Source: Nitrospirota bacterium (lineage in GTDB: Bacteria > Nitrospirota > Nitrospiria > SBBL01 > Manganitrophaceae). Taken from it: 14,172 bases of DNA. The position numbers and the translations under genes were made by a program. This document shows positions 6,613-13,826 of this stretch, one piece after another. How positions within the stretch are numbered: the first letter of the stretch is position 1; each line of letters begins with the position of its first letter. The notes under the pieces are model-generated. The model did no database searches and was not told where the DNA came from. It worked only from the letters and a program-made list of their open reading frames with translations. Location: assembly GCA_023248505.1 (NCBI GenBank), contig JAHFEM010000007.1, forward strand, positions 1 to 14,172, written 5' to 3'.

Positions 6613-8643
6613 TTACTTGGAGTATAAATGGCACCGCACCGTGTGTCCTCCGTCCCGTTCGATCTCTTCGGGATAGGTCTCTCGGCAGACTGCCATTACC
6701 TCCGGGCAGCGGGGGTGAAAGTGGCAGCCTTTCGGCGGGTGGATCGGGGAGGGAATTTCGCCTCCGAGGCGGAGGATCGTCCGTTTCTTCTCGGTGTCGA
6801 TCTGCGGGACGGCGGAGAGAAGGGCCCGGGTGTAGGGGTGCTGGGGGGTGTTCAAGACCGTCTCGACCGGGCCGTACTCGACGATCCGGCCGAGGTACAT
6901 CACCGCCACCTCGTGGGCGAAGTATTCCACCACGGAGAGGTTGTGGGTGATGAAGAGATAGGCGAGACCGAGCCGTTCCTGAAGATCTTTGAGGAGATTG
7001 AGGATCTGCGCCTGCACGGAAACGTCGAGCGCGCTCGTCGGCTCGTCGCAGATGATCACCTTCGGGTCGACCGCCAGCGCGCGGGCGATGCAGATGCGCT
7101 GCCGCTGGCCGCCCGAGAATTCATGCGGGTAGCGCTGTTTGGCCTCGGCGGGGAGGCCGACCTGCTCCAAGAGCCGATCGAGCCGCGCCTCCGCCTCGGC
7201 GGAGGATTTTGCCCGCCGCTGTGCTTCGATCCCTTCCTTGATAATGTCGCCGACCCTCATCCGGGGATTCAGCGAAGCATAGGGGTCTTGGAAAATGATC
7301 TGGCAGTCGCCCCGTTTCTCCCGAAGGGCCGGCCCGGAGAGGGTCGTCAATTCGATATCCCCGAATCGAACGGTCCCTCCCGTCGGCCGGATGAGCTGAA
7401 GGATCGCTTTGCCGGCCGTCGTCTTCCCGCAGCCCGATTCGCCGACCAACGCGATCGTCCGTCCGGCCGCGAGCGACAGGGAGACGCCGTCGACCGCCTT
7501 CACGTGACCGACCGTTTTTTTGAGAAGCCCCTTCTGAATGGGGAAGTGAACCTTCAAATCGGTCACCTGTAGGAGAGAGCCGTTTGTTTGAACGGGGGTT
7601 TTCCCGTTCCCTCCCGCCGTGAGCGAGACGGCTGCCCCGGTCGCCCCGGCCGGTCGCGTCACGGCGATCGATGGATCGTAAAGATGGCATCGAACGCCGC
7701 CGGCGGTTTCCGCGATCCAGCGGGGAACGATTGTCTCGCACGCCCCCCACGCCGAATCACATCGATTGGCGAAACGGCAGCCGGCGAATTCACGGTTGAG
7801 CGGCGGGACGCTGCCGCGAATCACGCCGAGGCTTTCCCCTCGCTTGTTCCGGTTCGGCAGGGAATGGAAGAGTTTCTGCGAATAGGGGTGGCGCGGGTCG
7901 CTGAAGAACGCAGCGCGCTCGGCGGTTTCGACGATCTGGCCGGCGTACATCACGGCGATCCGATCGGCCATCTCCGCGACGACCGCGAGATCGTGGGTGA
8001 TCAGGAGGATCGCCATCCCCCGCTCGCGCTGCAGGCGCCGCAGCAGATCGAGGATCTGCGCTTGGATCGTGACATCGAGCGCCGTCGTCGGTTCATCGGC
8101 GATCAACACCTCCGGCTCTCCGGCGAGCGCCATCGCGATCATGATCCGCTGCTTCATCCCCCCCGACATTTGATGCGGGTATTCATCGTAGCGGCGAACC
8201 GGATCGGCGATGCCGACCGAGACGAGCAGATCGCATGCCCGTTTCTTTGCCGCCGCGCCGTCGAGAGAGAAGTGATATTGCAATGTCTCGGCGATCTGAT
8301 CGCCGACGGTGATCACCGGATTAAGGCTGGTCATCGGCTCCTGAAAGATCATCGAAATCCGATGACCGCGCAGCGGCCGCATGGCCACTTCCGGGAGCGC
8401 GCAGAGATCCTGTCCATTCAGCAAGATTTCACCCGAGACGATCCGTCCCGCCGGCTCCGGGACGAGCCGCATGATGGAGAGCGCGGTCATCGATTTGCCG
8501 CAGCCCGACTCCCCGAGCAGGGCGAATGTCTCGCCGCGGCGGACCTCGAACGAGATTCCATCGACCGCCCGAACGATATCCGCGTCGGTATGGAACCAGG
8601 TTTTCAGGTCGCTCACTTTTAGGATCGGGTCAGGATTGTTCAT
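6613..8643 (-). CDS. Fused dipeptide/oligopeptide ABC transporter ATPase (DppD-DppF / YejF-like)
   Basis: This cytoplasmic ATPase powers the peptide importer; two ATPase domains that are usually separate proteins are joined in one chain of 676 residues. N-half: Walker A GESGCGKS 44-51, Q-loop Gln101, signature MSGGMKQ 159-165, Walker B with Glu184, switch His217. C-half: Walker A 401-408, Gln452, FSGGQRQ 509-515, Glu534, His567. Both sets look complete, so both sites should hydrolyse ATP. Each half ends in an oligopeptide-transporter C-terminal domain with four cysteines (289, 295, 302, 319 and 640, 646, 653, 671), a pattern that holds a [4Fe-4S] cluster in mycobacterial OppD. A low-complexity linker (about 324-355) joins the halves. 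I chose the ATG at 8643 because family similarity begins there ([11 protein letters not shown]); a start at 8721 would overlap the permease gene. It is the last gene of the operon. Confidence 0.93.
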   Translation of the reverse strand: MNNPDPILKVSDLKTWFHTDADIVRAVDGISFEVRRGETFALLGESGCGKSMTALSIMRLVPEPAGRIVSGEILLNGQDLCALPEVAMRPLRGHRISMIFQEPMTSLNPVITVGDQIAETLQYHFSLDGAAAKKRACDLLVSVGIADPVRRYDEYPHQMSGGMKQRIMIAMALAGEPEVLIADEPTTALDVTIQAQILDLLRRLQRERGMAILLITHDLAVVAEMADRIAVMYAGQIVETAERAAFFSDPRHPYSQKLFHSLPNRNKRGESLGVIRGSVPPLNREFAGCRFANRCDSAWGACETIVPRWIAETAGGVRCHLYDPSIAVTRPAGATGAAVSLTAGGNGKTPVQTNGSLLQVTDLKVHFPIQKGLLKKTVGHVKAVDGVSLSLAAGRTIALVGESGCGKTTAGKAILQLIRPTGGTVRFGDIELTTLSGPALREKRGDCQIIFQDPYASLNPRMRVGDIIKEGIEAQRRAKSSAEAEARLDRLLEQVGLPAEAKQRYPHEFSGGQRQRICIARALAVDPKVIICDEPTSALDVSVQAQILNLLKDLQERLGLAYLFITHNLSVVEYFAHEVAVMYLGRIVEYGPVETVLNTPQHPYTRALLSAVPQIDTEKKRTILRLGGEIPSPIHPPKGCHFHPRCPEVMAVCRETYPEEIERDGGHTVRCHLYSK

Positions 8644-8660
8644 GCCGCTCCATCCCCCGC

Positions 8661-8682
8661 CCCCTCTTACAAAGGGGAGGGG
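8661..8682. repeat. C/G-rich palindrome between permease and ATPase genes
   Basis: CCCCTC (8661-8666) and GAGGGG (8677-8682) form a 6-bp stem in the 46-base gap between the dppC-like stop and the ATPase start; an alternative pairing uses AGGGG at 8673-8677. It resembles the CCCCTTTGTAAAGGGG-type intergenic repeats common in many genomes. In mRNA it could lower ATPase expression relative to the permeases or protect the upstream message; this is inference. Confidence 0.35.
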
Positions 8683-8689
8683 CTCACGA

Positions 8690-10102
8690 TTATCTTCCCC
8701 GCAACCGCGGGTCGAGCGCATCCCGCACGGTGTCGGAGAAGAGGTTCGCCGACAGCACCAACCCGAACATAAAGACGAAGGCGGAAACCAGCGACCACCA
8801 GACGACCGGCTCGCGCGCCATCTCCATCCGGGCGCTGTTGATCATGTTTCCCCACGAGATCATCGCCGGATCGACGCCGATCCCCACGTAGGAGAGCACC
8901 GCTTCGGCAAGGACCAGGCCGCTGAAGTCGAGAACCACCGAGATCAGGACGATGTGCATGACGTTCGGCAGGATATGCCGAATGATGATCCGCCAGCTTC
9001 CGACCCCCAGGGCCGTTGCGGCTTGGACATAATCCATCTCGCGCAGCTTCAATGTCTCGCCGCGCAAAAGCCGGCAGAGGCCGATCCAGCCGGTGACCCC
9101 CAGGATAATGCAGAGGAAGAGAAGGCGAACATCGGCCCGCTGGGTGACGCTGGTGAAGGCGTCGGCATTCCGATCCATGTAGACCTGGAGGATCAAGACT
9201 GCGGCCGCGATCAGCAGGACGCCCGGCACCGAGCTGAGGGTGGTGTAGACGTACTGGATCACATCATCGACCCAGCCGCGGAAGTAGCCGGCGGCGATCC
9301 CCAGGAGAACGGCGAAGGGGAGCATGACCAGCGTCGTCACGGTCCCGATCACCAGGCCGGTCCGGATCGCCTTGAGCGAAAGATAGAAGACGTCCTGTCC
9401 CACCTTATCGGTCCCGAGAAGATGATATTTGAAGCTGAGCGAAGCGCAGAGGCCGGCCCAAATGACGAGAAGCGAGAGGGTTCCCAGGGTGGCTCTCCAG
9501 GCGGTGTCGGTCTTTCCTGCCAGGATCTCCCGGACCATTGTTCCCCCGCGGGTGTGACGGCGACGGCTGAGGACGAAGAGGAAGAGGGCATTGAGTCCCA
9601 GGGCTGCAACGAGGCCGAGGAGTCCCCCCTGCACGGCCGTGAAGAGAAGGTCCTGCGGCCATTCCTTCTCCGGGTCTGCAAGATGCGCCCCGCCATAGCG
9701 TAGACGGGGAAAGATGCGCGCTTGGGTTCCGTCCGGCATCTCGACGGTCTCCTTCGCATAAGCGTGGGTTGCGAGCGGGGCGGAGTAGGTCCGCTCTACA
9801 TTTTTCCGAAGCCGATCGGTGACTACATCGAGGAGAGAGACCACCTCCGGCGAATACTGGGCCGTTTGTCCCGCCTCGGTGGCCGGCAGCCGCCGTTTGA
9901 AGTGGACGGAATCGATCAGGCCGATGCCGATGTATGCGAGCAGGACGACCATGGCCGCCATTGCGACCGGCCGCTTTCGGATCTGCCGCCAGGGGGCGCG
10001 AAGCGGCTCGCGCCGTGCGGCGTAAAAGCCGAGGGCGATCGCCGCCCCCAACAAAAGAAAGATCAAGGCATCGGTCCAGAGCACCACGGGGAGAATCGGC
10101 AT
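8690..10102 (-). CDS. Peptide-type ABC transporter permease, DppC/OppC family with enlarged N-terminal part
   Basis: Second permease of the complete importer, 470 residues against about 300 for ordinary DppC. The core is canonical: LLGTDKVGQDV at 228-238, helices near 244-272, 285-307, 327-347, 380-403 and 435-455, EAA loop at about 361-380 (ATALGVGSWRIIIRHILPN) and RDALDPRLRGR at the end. What is extra is an additional N-terminal helix (about 5-27) and an insertion between the normal first helix (47-65, preceded by RQIRKRP) and the GTD motif. That insertion has an outside loop of about 85 residues and two further helices (152-178, 204-222) with the basic loop SRRRHTRGG between them. Positive charges fit a consistent topology with the N-terminus outside. 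The ATG overlaps the dppB-like stop (TGATG), with GAGGTT upstream. The insertion may interact with the membrane-anchored SBP. Confidence 0.9.
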   Translation of the reverse strand: MPILPVVLWTDALIFLLLGAAIALGFYAARREPLRAPWRQIRKRPVAMAAMVVLLAYIGIGLIDSVHFKRRLPATEAGQTAQYSPEVVSLLDVVTDRLRKNVERTYSAPLATHAYAKETVEMPDGTQARIFPRLRYGGAHLADPEKEWPQDLLFTAVQGGLLGLVAALGLNALFLFVLSRRRHTRGGTMVREILAGKTDTAWRATLGTLSLLVIWAGLCASLSFKYHLLGTDKVGQDVFYLSLKAIRTGLVIGTVTTLVMLPFAVLLGIAAGYFRGWVDDVIQYVYTTLSSVPGVLLIAAAVLILQVYMDRNADAFTSVTQRADVRLLFLCIILGVTGWIGLCRLLRGETLKLREMDYVQAATALGVGSWRIIIRHILPNVMHIVLISVVLDFSGLVLAEAVLSYVGIGVDPAMISWGNMINSARMEMAREPVVWWSLVSAFVFMFGLVLSANLFSDTVRDALDPRLRGR

Positions 10103-11079
10103 CAGCTCAACCTCACGCGCGGATCGACCAGGGTGTAGGAGATGTCGGTGAGAATGAGGCCGATAATGTAGAGGACCGAGCCGAGAAAGACCATCGCCCG
10201 AACGATCGCGAAGTCTTGGCTGTTGATGGCGTCGATCGTGTAGCTCCCGAGGCCGGGGATGCCGAAGAACGATTCGGTCAGGAGCGAGCCGAGGAAGAGA
10301 AGCGGGATCACCACGACCACGCCGGTCAGAATCGGAATCAACGCGTTCCGCAACACGTGTCCGAAGAGGACTCGCAGTTCGGAGAGTCCCTTCGCCCGCG
10401 CGGTCCGGACATACTCTTTTCCGATCTCTTCAAGAAAGATGGTCCGGTACCATCGCAGCCCCCCCCCGATCCCGGCGACCAGGCCGATGAGGACCGGGAG
10501 GATCACGAACTTCAGCGCGGAGAGGCCGTCGCCGTATCCGGAGATCGGAACCAGCCGCAACATCTTGCTGAAGACGAATTGTCCTCCGATGATATAGAAG
10601 AGGGAGGAGATCGACATCATCGCCACGGCGAGGATCACCCCCCAGAAATCGATATAGGTCGCCCGGAAGAAGGCGACCAGCATGGCTGCGGTGATGTTGA
10701 TCAGCAGCCCGACGACGAGGGCGGGGATGGCGATGGCAAGGCTCGGCCACATTCGCTGCTGGATATCGACGCCGATCTCCCGGCCATCATCCGCCGGTCC
10801 GAAATCAAAAACAAAAAGCTTCACCGATTTATCGAAGAAGATCGTCTTTGTGAACTTCCCCGACCCTTCGGCGGCGGGATTGAAGAGAAGCGGCCTGTCG
10901 TAGCCGTGCTCCGCCTTCCACTTGTCGATCGCCTCCTGGTTCACCCGTTTCATGCCGAGGTGCATCCGGGCCATGTTGTCCGGGGTGTTCACGACGAAGA
11001 AGAGAACGAAGGTGAGCAGATTCACCCCGATGAGGATCGGCACGGCGTAGAGGATGCGGCGGATCAGATAGCCGATCAT
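10102..11079 (-). CDS. Peptide-type ABC transporter permease, DppB/OppB family
   Basis: First permease of the complete importer, 325 residues. It opens with MIGYLIRRILYAVPILIGVN (1-20), the usual DppB first helix. A periplasmic loop (about 31-110) follows, with HGYDRPLLFN and a longer insert than in DppB1. Further helices lie near 112-138, 145-168, 189-206, 246-270 and 293-312; the EAA loop is at about 226-246 (TARAKGLSELRVLFGHVLRNA) and the C-terminus is VDPRVRLS. The ATG at 11079 overlaps the SBP stop codon (ATGA) and has GAGGAGG at ideal spacing, implying translational coupling; a much longer upstream open frame runs through the SBP gene and is not real. The longer loop resembles YejB of the microcin C/peptide importer, which also has a long SBP and a fused ATPase, so a YejB-like role is plausible. 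Confidence 0.92.
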   Translation of the reverse strand: MIGYLIRRILYAVPILIGVNLLTFVLFFVVNTPDNMARMHLGMKRVNQEAIDKWKAEHGYDRPLLFNPAAEGSGKFTKTIFFDKSVKLFVFDFGPADDGREIGVDIQQRMWPSLAIAIPALVVGLLINITAAMLVAFFRATYIDFWGVILAVAMMSISSLFYIIGGQFVFSKMLRLVPISGYGDGLSALKFVILPVLIGLVAGIGGGLRWYRTIFLEEIGKEYVRTARAKGLSELRVLFGHVLRNALIPILTGVVVVIPLLFLGSLLTESFFGIPGLGSYTIDAINSQDFAIVRAMVFLGSVLYIIGLILTDISYTLVDPRVRLS

Positions 11080-13250
11080 GGCGACCTCCTCGGCGGCGTC
11101 CCCCGCTCTTTGCGCCGATAGGTCGCCACCGCCGGGAGGGTTCCGACGACGAGAACGGCCAGGAGGATCGCCACCGGCCACCAGACCGGCTTGTTCCAGG
11201 CTTGACGCAGCCGGGCGCGGAGCGCGGGGTCGATCTTGGCGTACTTTAACGTGTTGTTGGCCATCAGGTTCGGCTTGGCCTTTTGATACCATGCGTGAAA
11301 GAGGCTGAACTGCTTCGGATGGAAACCCGAGGCCCAGGGGGCGTCGTGCCGGACGATCTCCAGCATCTGGTCGATGATCGCTTTTCGCTCCGGCGTGTTC
11401 TCCATGTTCTTCATCTTTTCGAAGAGGCGGTCGAACGCCGGGTTCTTGTAATTCGTCGCGTTCTCCCCATTCTTTCCCGCTTTTACATTCGGGCCGTAGA
11501 GGAGAAAGAGGAAGTTCTCCGGATCGGGATAGTCGGCGTTCCACCCCCACTGGAAGATCTGCCCCGTTCCCTTGAGCATTTTGTCCTGGAAGCGGTTGTA
11601 ATCGGTGTTCCGGATCACGAGTTGGATGTTCAGTTTCTCGAACTGCTTGCGCATCCAGTCGAAGCTCGACTTCGCTTCGGGACCGGTGCCGGTGGTGTCG
11701 AAGTTGAGGACCAGCGGCTGTCCGGTTTTGGCGTCGCGGCCGTTGGGGTAGCCGGCCTCGGCCAAGAGCCGCCGCGCGGCTTCGATCGGTTTTCGCTGCG
11801 GCCGGCCGTTCACCCAATCATAAACATAGCGATTGATCCCGGCCTCTCCCTCGGTGTAGCCGAAGATTCCCGGCGGGATCGGGCTCTGCATGGCGATCCC
11901 GCGTCCGTTCCGGAAGATCGCGATCGACTCTTCTTCGTCGACGGCGATGCCGATCGCCTGGCGCAGCTTGCGCGCCGATTCGGAGGCTCCCCCCACGACC
12001 GGGTCGAGCATGTTGAACCCGAGATAGAAAGTGCTCGTCTCCACGCTCGTGACGAGCCGAATGCCTTTTTCCTTCATCTCTTCGGTCAAATCGGCGTTGC
12101 CCTGGCCTCCGATCCGGACCGCCTGATCGAAGTTATCGGAGGCGATTCCGGCGCTGTCGTAGTAGCCTTGAAGGAACTTGTTCCAGATCGGGACCCCCTC
12201 TTTCTCCAGGCTAAAGATGACCTTGTCGATGAAAGGGAGCGGCCGGCCGGCGTCGGCGAGCAGGCCGGCCTGTTGATCGCCCGGCTCTCCTTCGCTCGGA
12301 TAGCGCTCCCCGTGGAAGTTCGGATTCCTCTCCAACACCATCTGGCGATTCGGATTGTTGATCGCGAGCATATACGGACCGGTCCCGACCGGATACCAAT
12401 CGAGGGTGATGTTTTTTTCGATCAGCCCCGGCTGGGAGTAGAACCGATCGGCCTCATGCGGGATCGGGGCGAAGAACGGCATCGCCAGCCAGTAGATGAA
12501 CTGCGGGTACTTGCCGGCGATCTTGATCCGATAGGTATACCGGTCGACGATCTCGACGCCGGAGAGCGGGTACTCCCGCAAATCGAGGAAGGCTCCCGGC
12601 TCGATCTTCTGCTGCGCCTGCTGGAGTGCGGCGGCCAGCTCCTTCAACCCCACGATATAGTCCGACATGAAGCCGTAGATCGGCGATTGAGTTTTCGGGT
12701 GAGCCAGCCGCTTGATCTGATAGACGTAGTCTTCGGCGGTCAGCTCGCGGCTGCCGGTCTGTTTGAAGTCGCCCAGCGCAGAGATTTGATCAAGCTCCTT
12801 CGGTCCGAGAGCATGATAGCGATAACGTCCCTGCGCATCCTGCGCGAAGGCGGGGTGCGGCTGATAGCGGATGCCGGGCTGGATCTTGATCTCATAGAGG
12901 CTGAATGCCACCTGCTCGGCCGGGTCGGTCTCCTTCAACCGTTCCCCCTTGGCATTGAGGTAGATCGGGGTCGGCATCTCGACGGCGGTCAGAGGAATCA
13001 GGGTGTAAGGACGCTTGAGGAAGTGGTATTGAAAGGGGGGCTCGTAGATTTGGCCGGTAAAGGTGACCTCGTTGGAAGAGTACGATTGGGCCGGGTCAAG
13101 GTGCTTCGGCCGCTGCTCGAAGAAGGAGTATAGAATATTCTTCCCCTCCTCCCGCCGGGGATAGGGGTTGTTCAACGGGGGTCCGGCGCATCCGGCGAGA
13201 GAGAGCAGGAGCAGCGCTGCAACGAGTTTATTCGTAAAAAGAAGATTCAT
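11076..13250 (-). CDS. Peptide-type ABC substrate-binding lipoprotein (SBP family 5) with C-terminal membrane anchor
   Basis: Solute-binding protein of the complete importer, 724 residues, well above the usual 500-600. Residues 1-20 are a lipoprotein signal peptide with a clean LAGC lipobox (Cys21). The body shows family-5 features: ILYSFFEQRPKHLDPA, IKIQPGIRYQPHPAF, LTAEDYVYQIKRL, WYPVGTGPY and NADYPDPENFLFLLYG. The segment between YQPHPAF and LTAEDY is expanded, as in YejA-like proteins. Unusually, the C-terminus has a hydrophobic helix (about 689-710) followed by the basic tail RRKERG, so the protein would be held in the inner membrane at both ends. The ATG at 13250 directly starts the signal peptide and has AAAGG close upstream. 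The gene heads the operon and its TGA overlaps the permease ATG. The substrate is unknown; peptides are most likely. Confidence 0.92.
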   Translation of the reverse strand: MNLLFTNKLVAALLLLSLAGCAGPPLNNPYPRREEGKNILYSFFEQRPKHLDPAQSYSSNEVTFTGQIYEPPFQYHFLKRPYTLIPLTAVEMPTPIYLNAKGERLKETDPAEQVAFSLYEIKIQPGIRYQPHPAFAQDAQGRYRYHALGPKELDQISALGDFKQTGSRELTAEDYVYQIKRLAHPKTQSPIYGFMSDYIVGLKELAAALQQAQQKIEPGAFLDLREYPLSGVEIVDRYTYRIKIAGKYPQFIYWLAMPFFAPIPHEADRFYSQPGLIEKNITLDWYPVGTGPYMLAINNPNRQMVLERNPNFHGERYPSEGEPGDQQAGLLADAGRPLPFIDKVIFSLEKEGVPIWNKFLQGYYDSAGIASDNFDQAVRIGGQGNADLTEEMKEKGIRLVTSVETSTFYLGFNMLDPVVGGASESARKLRQAIGIAVDEEESIAIFRNGRGIAMQSPIPPGIFGYTEGEAGINRYVYDWVNGRPQRKPIEAARRLLAEAGYPNGRDAKTGQPLVLNFDTTGTGPEAKSSFDWMRKQFEKLNIQLVIRNTDYNRFQDKMLKGTGQIFQWGWNADYPDPENFLFLLYGPNVKAGKNGENATNYKNPAFDRLFEKMKNMENTPERKAIIDQMLEIVRHDAPWASGFHPKQFSLFHAWYQKAKPNLMANNTLKYAKIDPALRARLRQAWNKPVWWPVAILLAVLVVGTLPAVATYRRKERGTPPRRSP

Positions 13251-13264
13251 GCCTTTAGGGCACG

Positions 13265-13293
13265 ATCATACTGATTTTCTCGAAAAAACTCAA
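13265..13293 (-). promoter_or_regulatory. Putative promoter of the importer operon, overlapping the secG terminator
   Basis: On the minus strand TTGAGT (13293-13288), a 17-base spacer and TATGAT (13270-13265, five of six consensus matches). The -35 lies at the junction of the terminator stem and its T-tract. The predicted start near 13258 would leave a leader of only about eight bases before the ATG at 13250. Since secG is terminated 33 bases before this gene, a promoter is needed here. Confidence 0.45.
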
Positions 13294-13315
13294 TGGGGTC
13301 GGTAACCGACCCCAT
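13283..13315 (-). terminator. Rho-independent terminator after secG
   Basis: A perfect 11-bp inverted repeat, ATGGGGTCGGT and ACCGACCCCAT around a single central A (13293-13315), is followed on the minus strand by GAG and six T (13288-13283). It sits 18 bases after the secG stop codon and should end tpiA-secG transcription before the importer operon. Confidence 0.85.
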
Positions 13316-13332
13316 CTTCACGCATCGGCCCG

Positions 13333-13737
13333 TTATTTCGCCGGGGAGGGTGCGGCGGCGGGGGGAGTGGCGGGTGTTCCTTCCGAGGGATTGGCCGAAG
13401 GATTGACCGAGGGATTGGATGGAAGGGTGGCCGGACCGCCCGGGACCGGGACCTCTTTCGGAACGATTTCGTCTTTCTTGCCGGTGTCGACGATCGACGA
13501 TGCAATGGAGCGGTCACGGCTTAGGATCGAGAGGCTCAACGAAGTGACCATAAAGAGAATGGCGGCCCCCACGGTCAGCTTGCTCAAGAAAGTGGCGGCG
13601 CCGCGGCTGCCGAAGATCGTTTGGCTCGATCCCCCGAAGGCGGCCCCCATCTCGGCCCCTTTTCCGGCCTGAAGCAGAACGACCCCCATTAAAATAAGGC
13701 AGACGATCAGATGGATGATGGCGATCAGTGTATACAT
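13333..13737 (-). CDS. secG: Preprotein translocase subunit SecG
   Basis: Small inner-membrane component of the SecYEG channel that assists protein export. The first helix (about 2-24, MYTLIAIIHLIVCLILMGVV) is followed by the conserved LLQAGKGAEMGAAFGGSSQTIFGSRG (22-46) and the second helix (about 50-72). A tail of about 60 residues, rich in Pro, Ser and Ala, follows and makes the protein 134 residues against 75-110 for many SecG proteins. The tail contains a tandem NPSx repeat. AAGGAG lies at good spacing before the ATG at 13737. It follows tpiA on the same strand, a common arrangement, and is closed by a strong terminator. Confidence 0.95.
   Translation of the reverse strand: MYTLIAIIHLIVCLILMGVVLLQAGKGAEMGAAFGGSSQTIFGSRGAATFLSKLTVGAAILFMVTSLSLSILSRDRSIASSIVDTGKKDEIVPKEVPVPGGPATLPSNPSVNPSANPSEGTPATPPAAAPSPAK
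13388..13423. repeat. Three tandem 12-bp units within secG
   Basis: Units GGATTGGCCGAA, GGATTGACCGAG and GGATTGGATGGA lie head to tail. Read on the minus strand they encode NPSV-NPSA-NPSE-like steps in the SecG tail. The period is a multiple of three, so copy-number change would lengthen or shorten the tail without a frameshift. Confidence 0.6.
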
Positions 13738-13758
13738 GGGTTCTCCTTGGTTTAGCTT

Positions 13759-13822
13759 TCAGTATTCAGCCGTCCGCATTCAGCTTGAAGCATTTTATCT
13801 TTAGCGGACTGCTGAGAGCTGA
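13759..13822. repeat. Imperfect inverted repeat between tpiA and secG
   Basis: The left arm (13759-13777, TCAGTATTCAGCCGTCCGC) and the right arm (13804-13822, read in reverse) match at 15 of 19 positions, with an A/T-rich loop. The TTCAGC units recur at 13779-13784 and look like a dispersed intergenic repeat of the TCAGC/GCTGA type. It lies within an apparent tpiA-secG transcript, where it could form an RNA hairpin that tunes or processes the message. Confidence 0.55.
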
Positions 13823-13826
13823 CCGC

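Noticed and set aside
8381..9703. Long open frame on the plus strand (440 codons) opposite the ATPase and permease genes
   Set aside because: It spans the boundary of two certain minus-strand genes and has low-complexity His/Asp/Glu/Gly content, so it is a shadow.
10102..11817. Extended 571-codon start for the second DppB-like permease
   Set aside because: The first 246 codons overlap the SBP gene in another frame and are Arg/Pro/Gly-rich. The start at 11079 with ATGA overlap and GAGGAGG gives the typical DppB N-terminus.
11283..13133. Long open frame on the plus strand (616 codons) opposite the SBP gene
   Set aside because: It mirrors the codon phase of the well-supported lipoprotein SBP on the minus strand; the composition is Asp/Arg/Glu-rich as expected for an antisense shadow in GC-rich DNA, with no recognisable domain.
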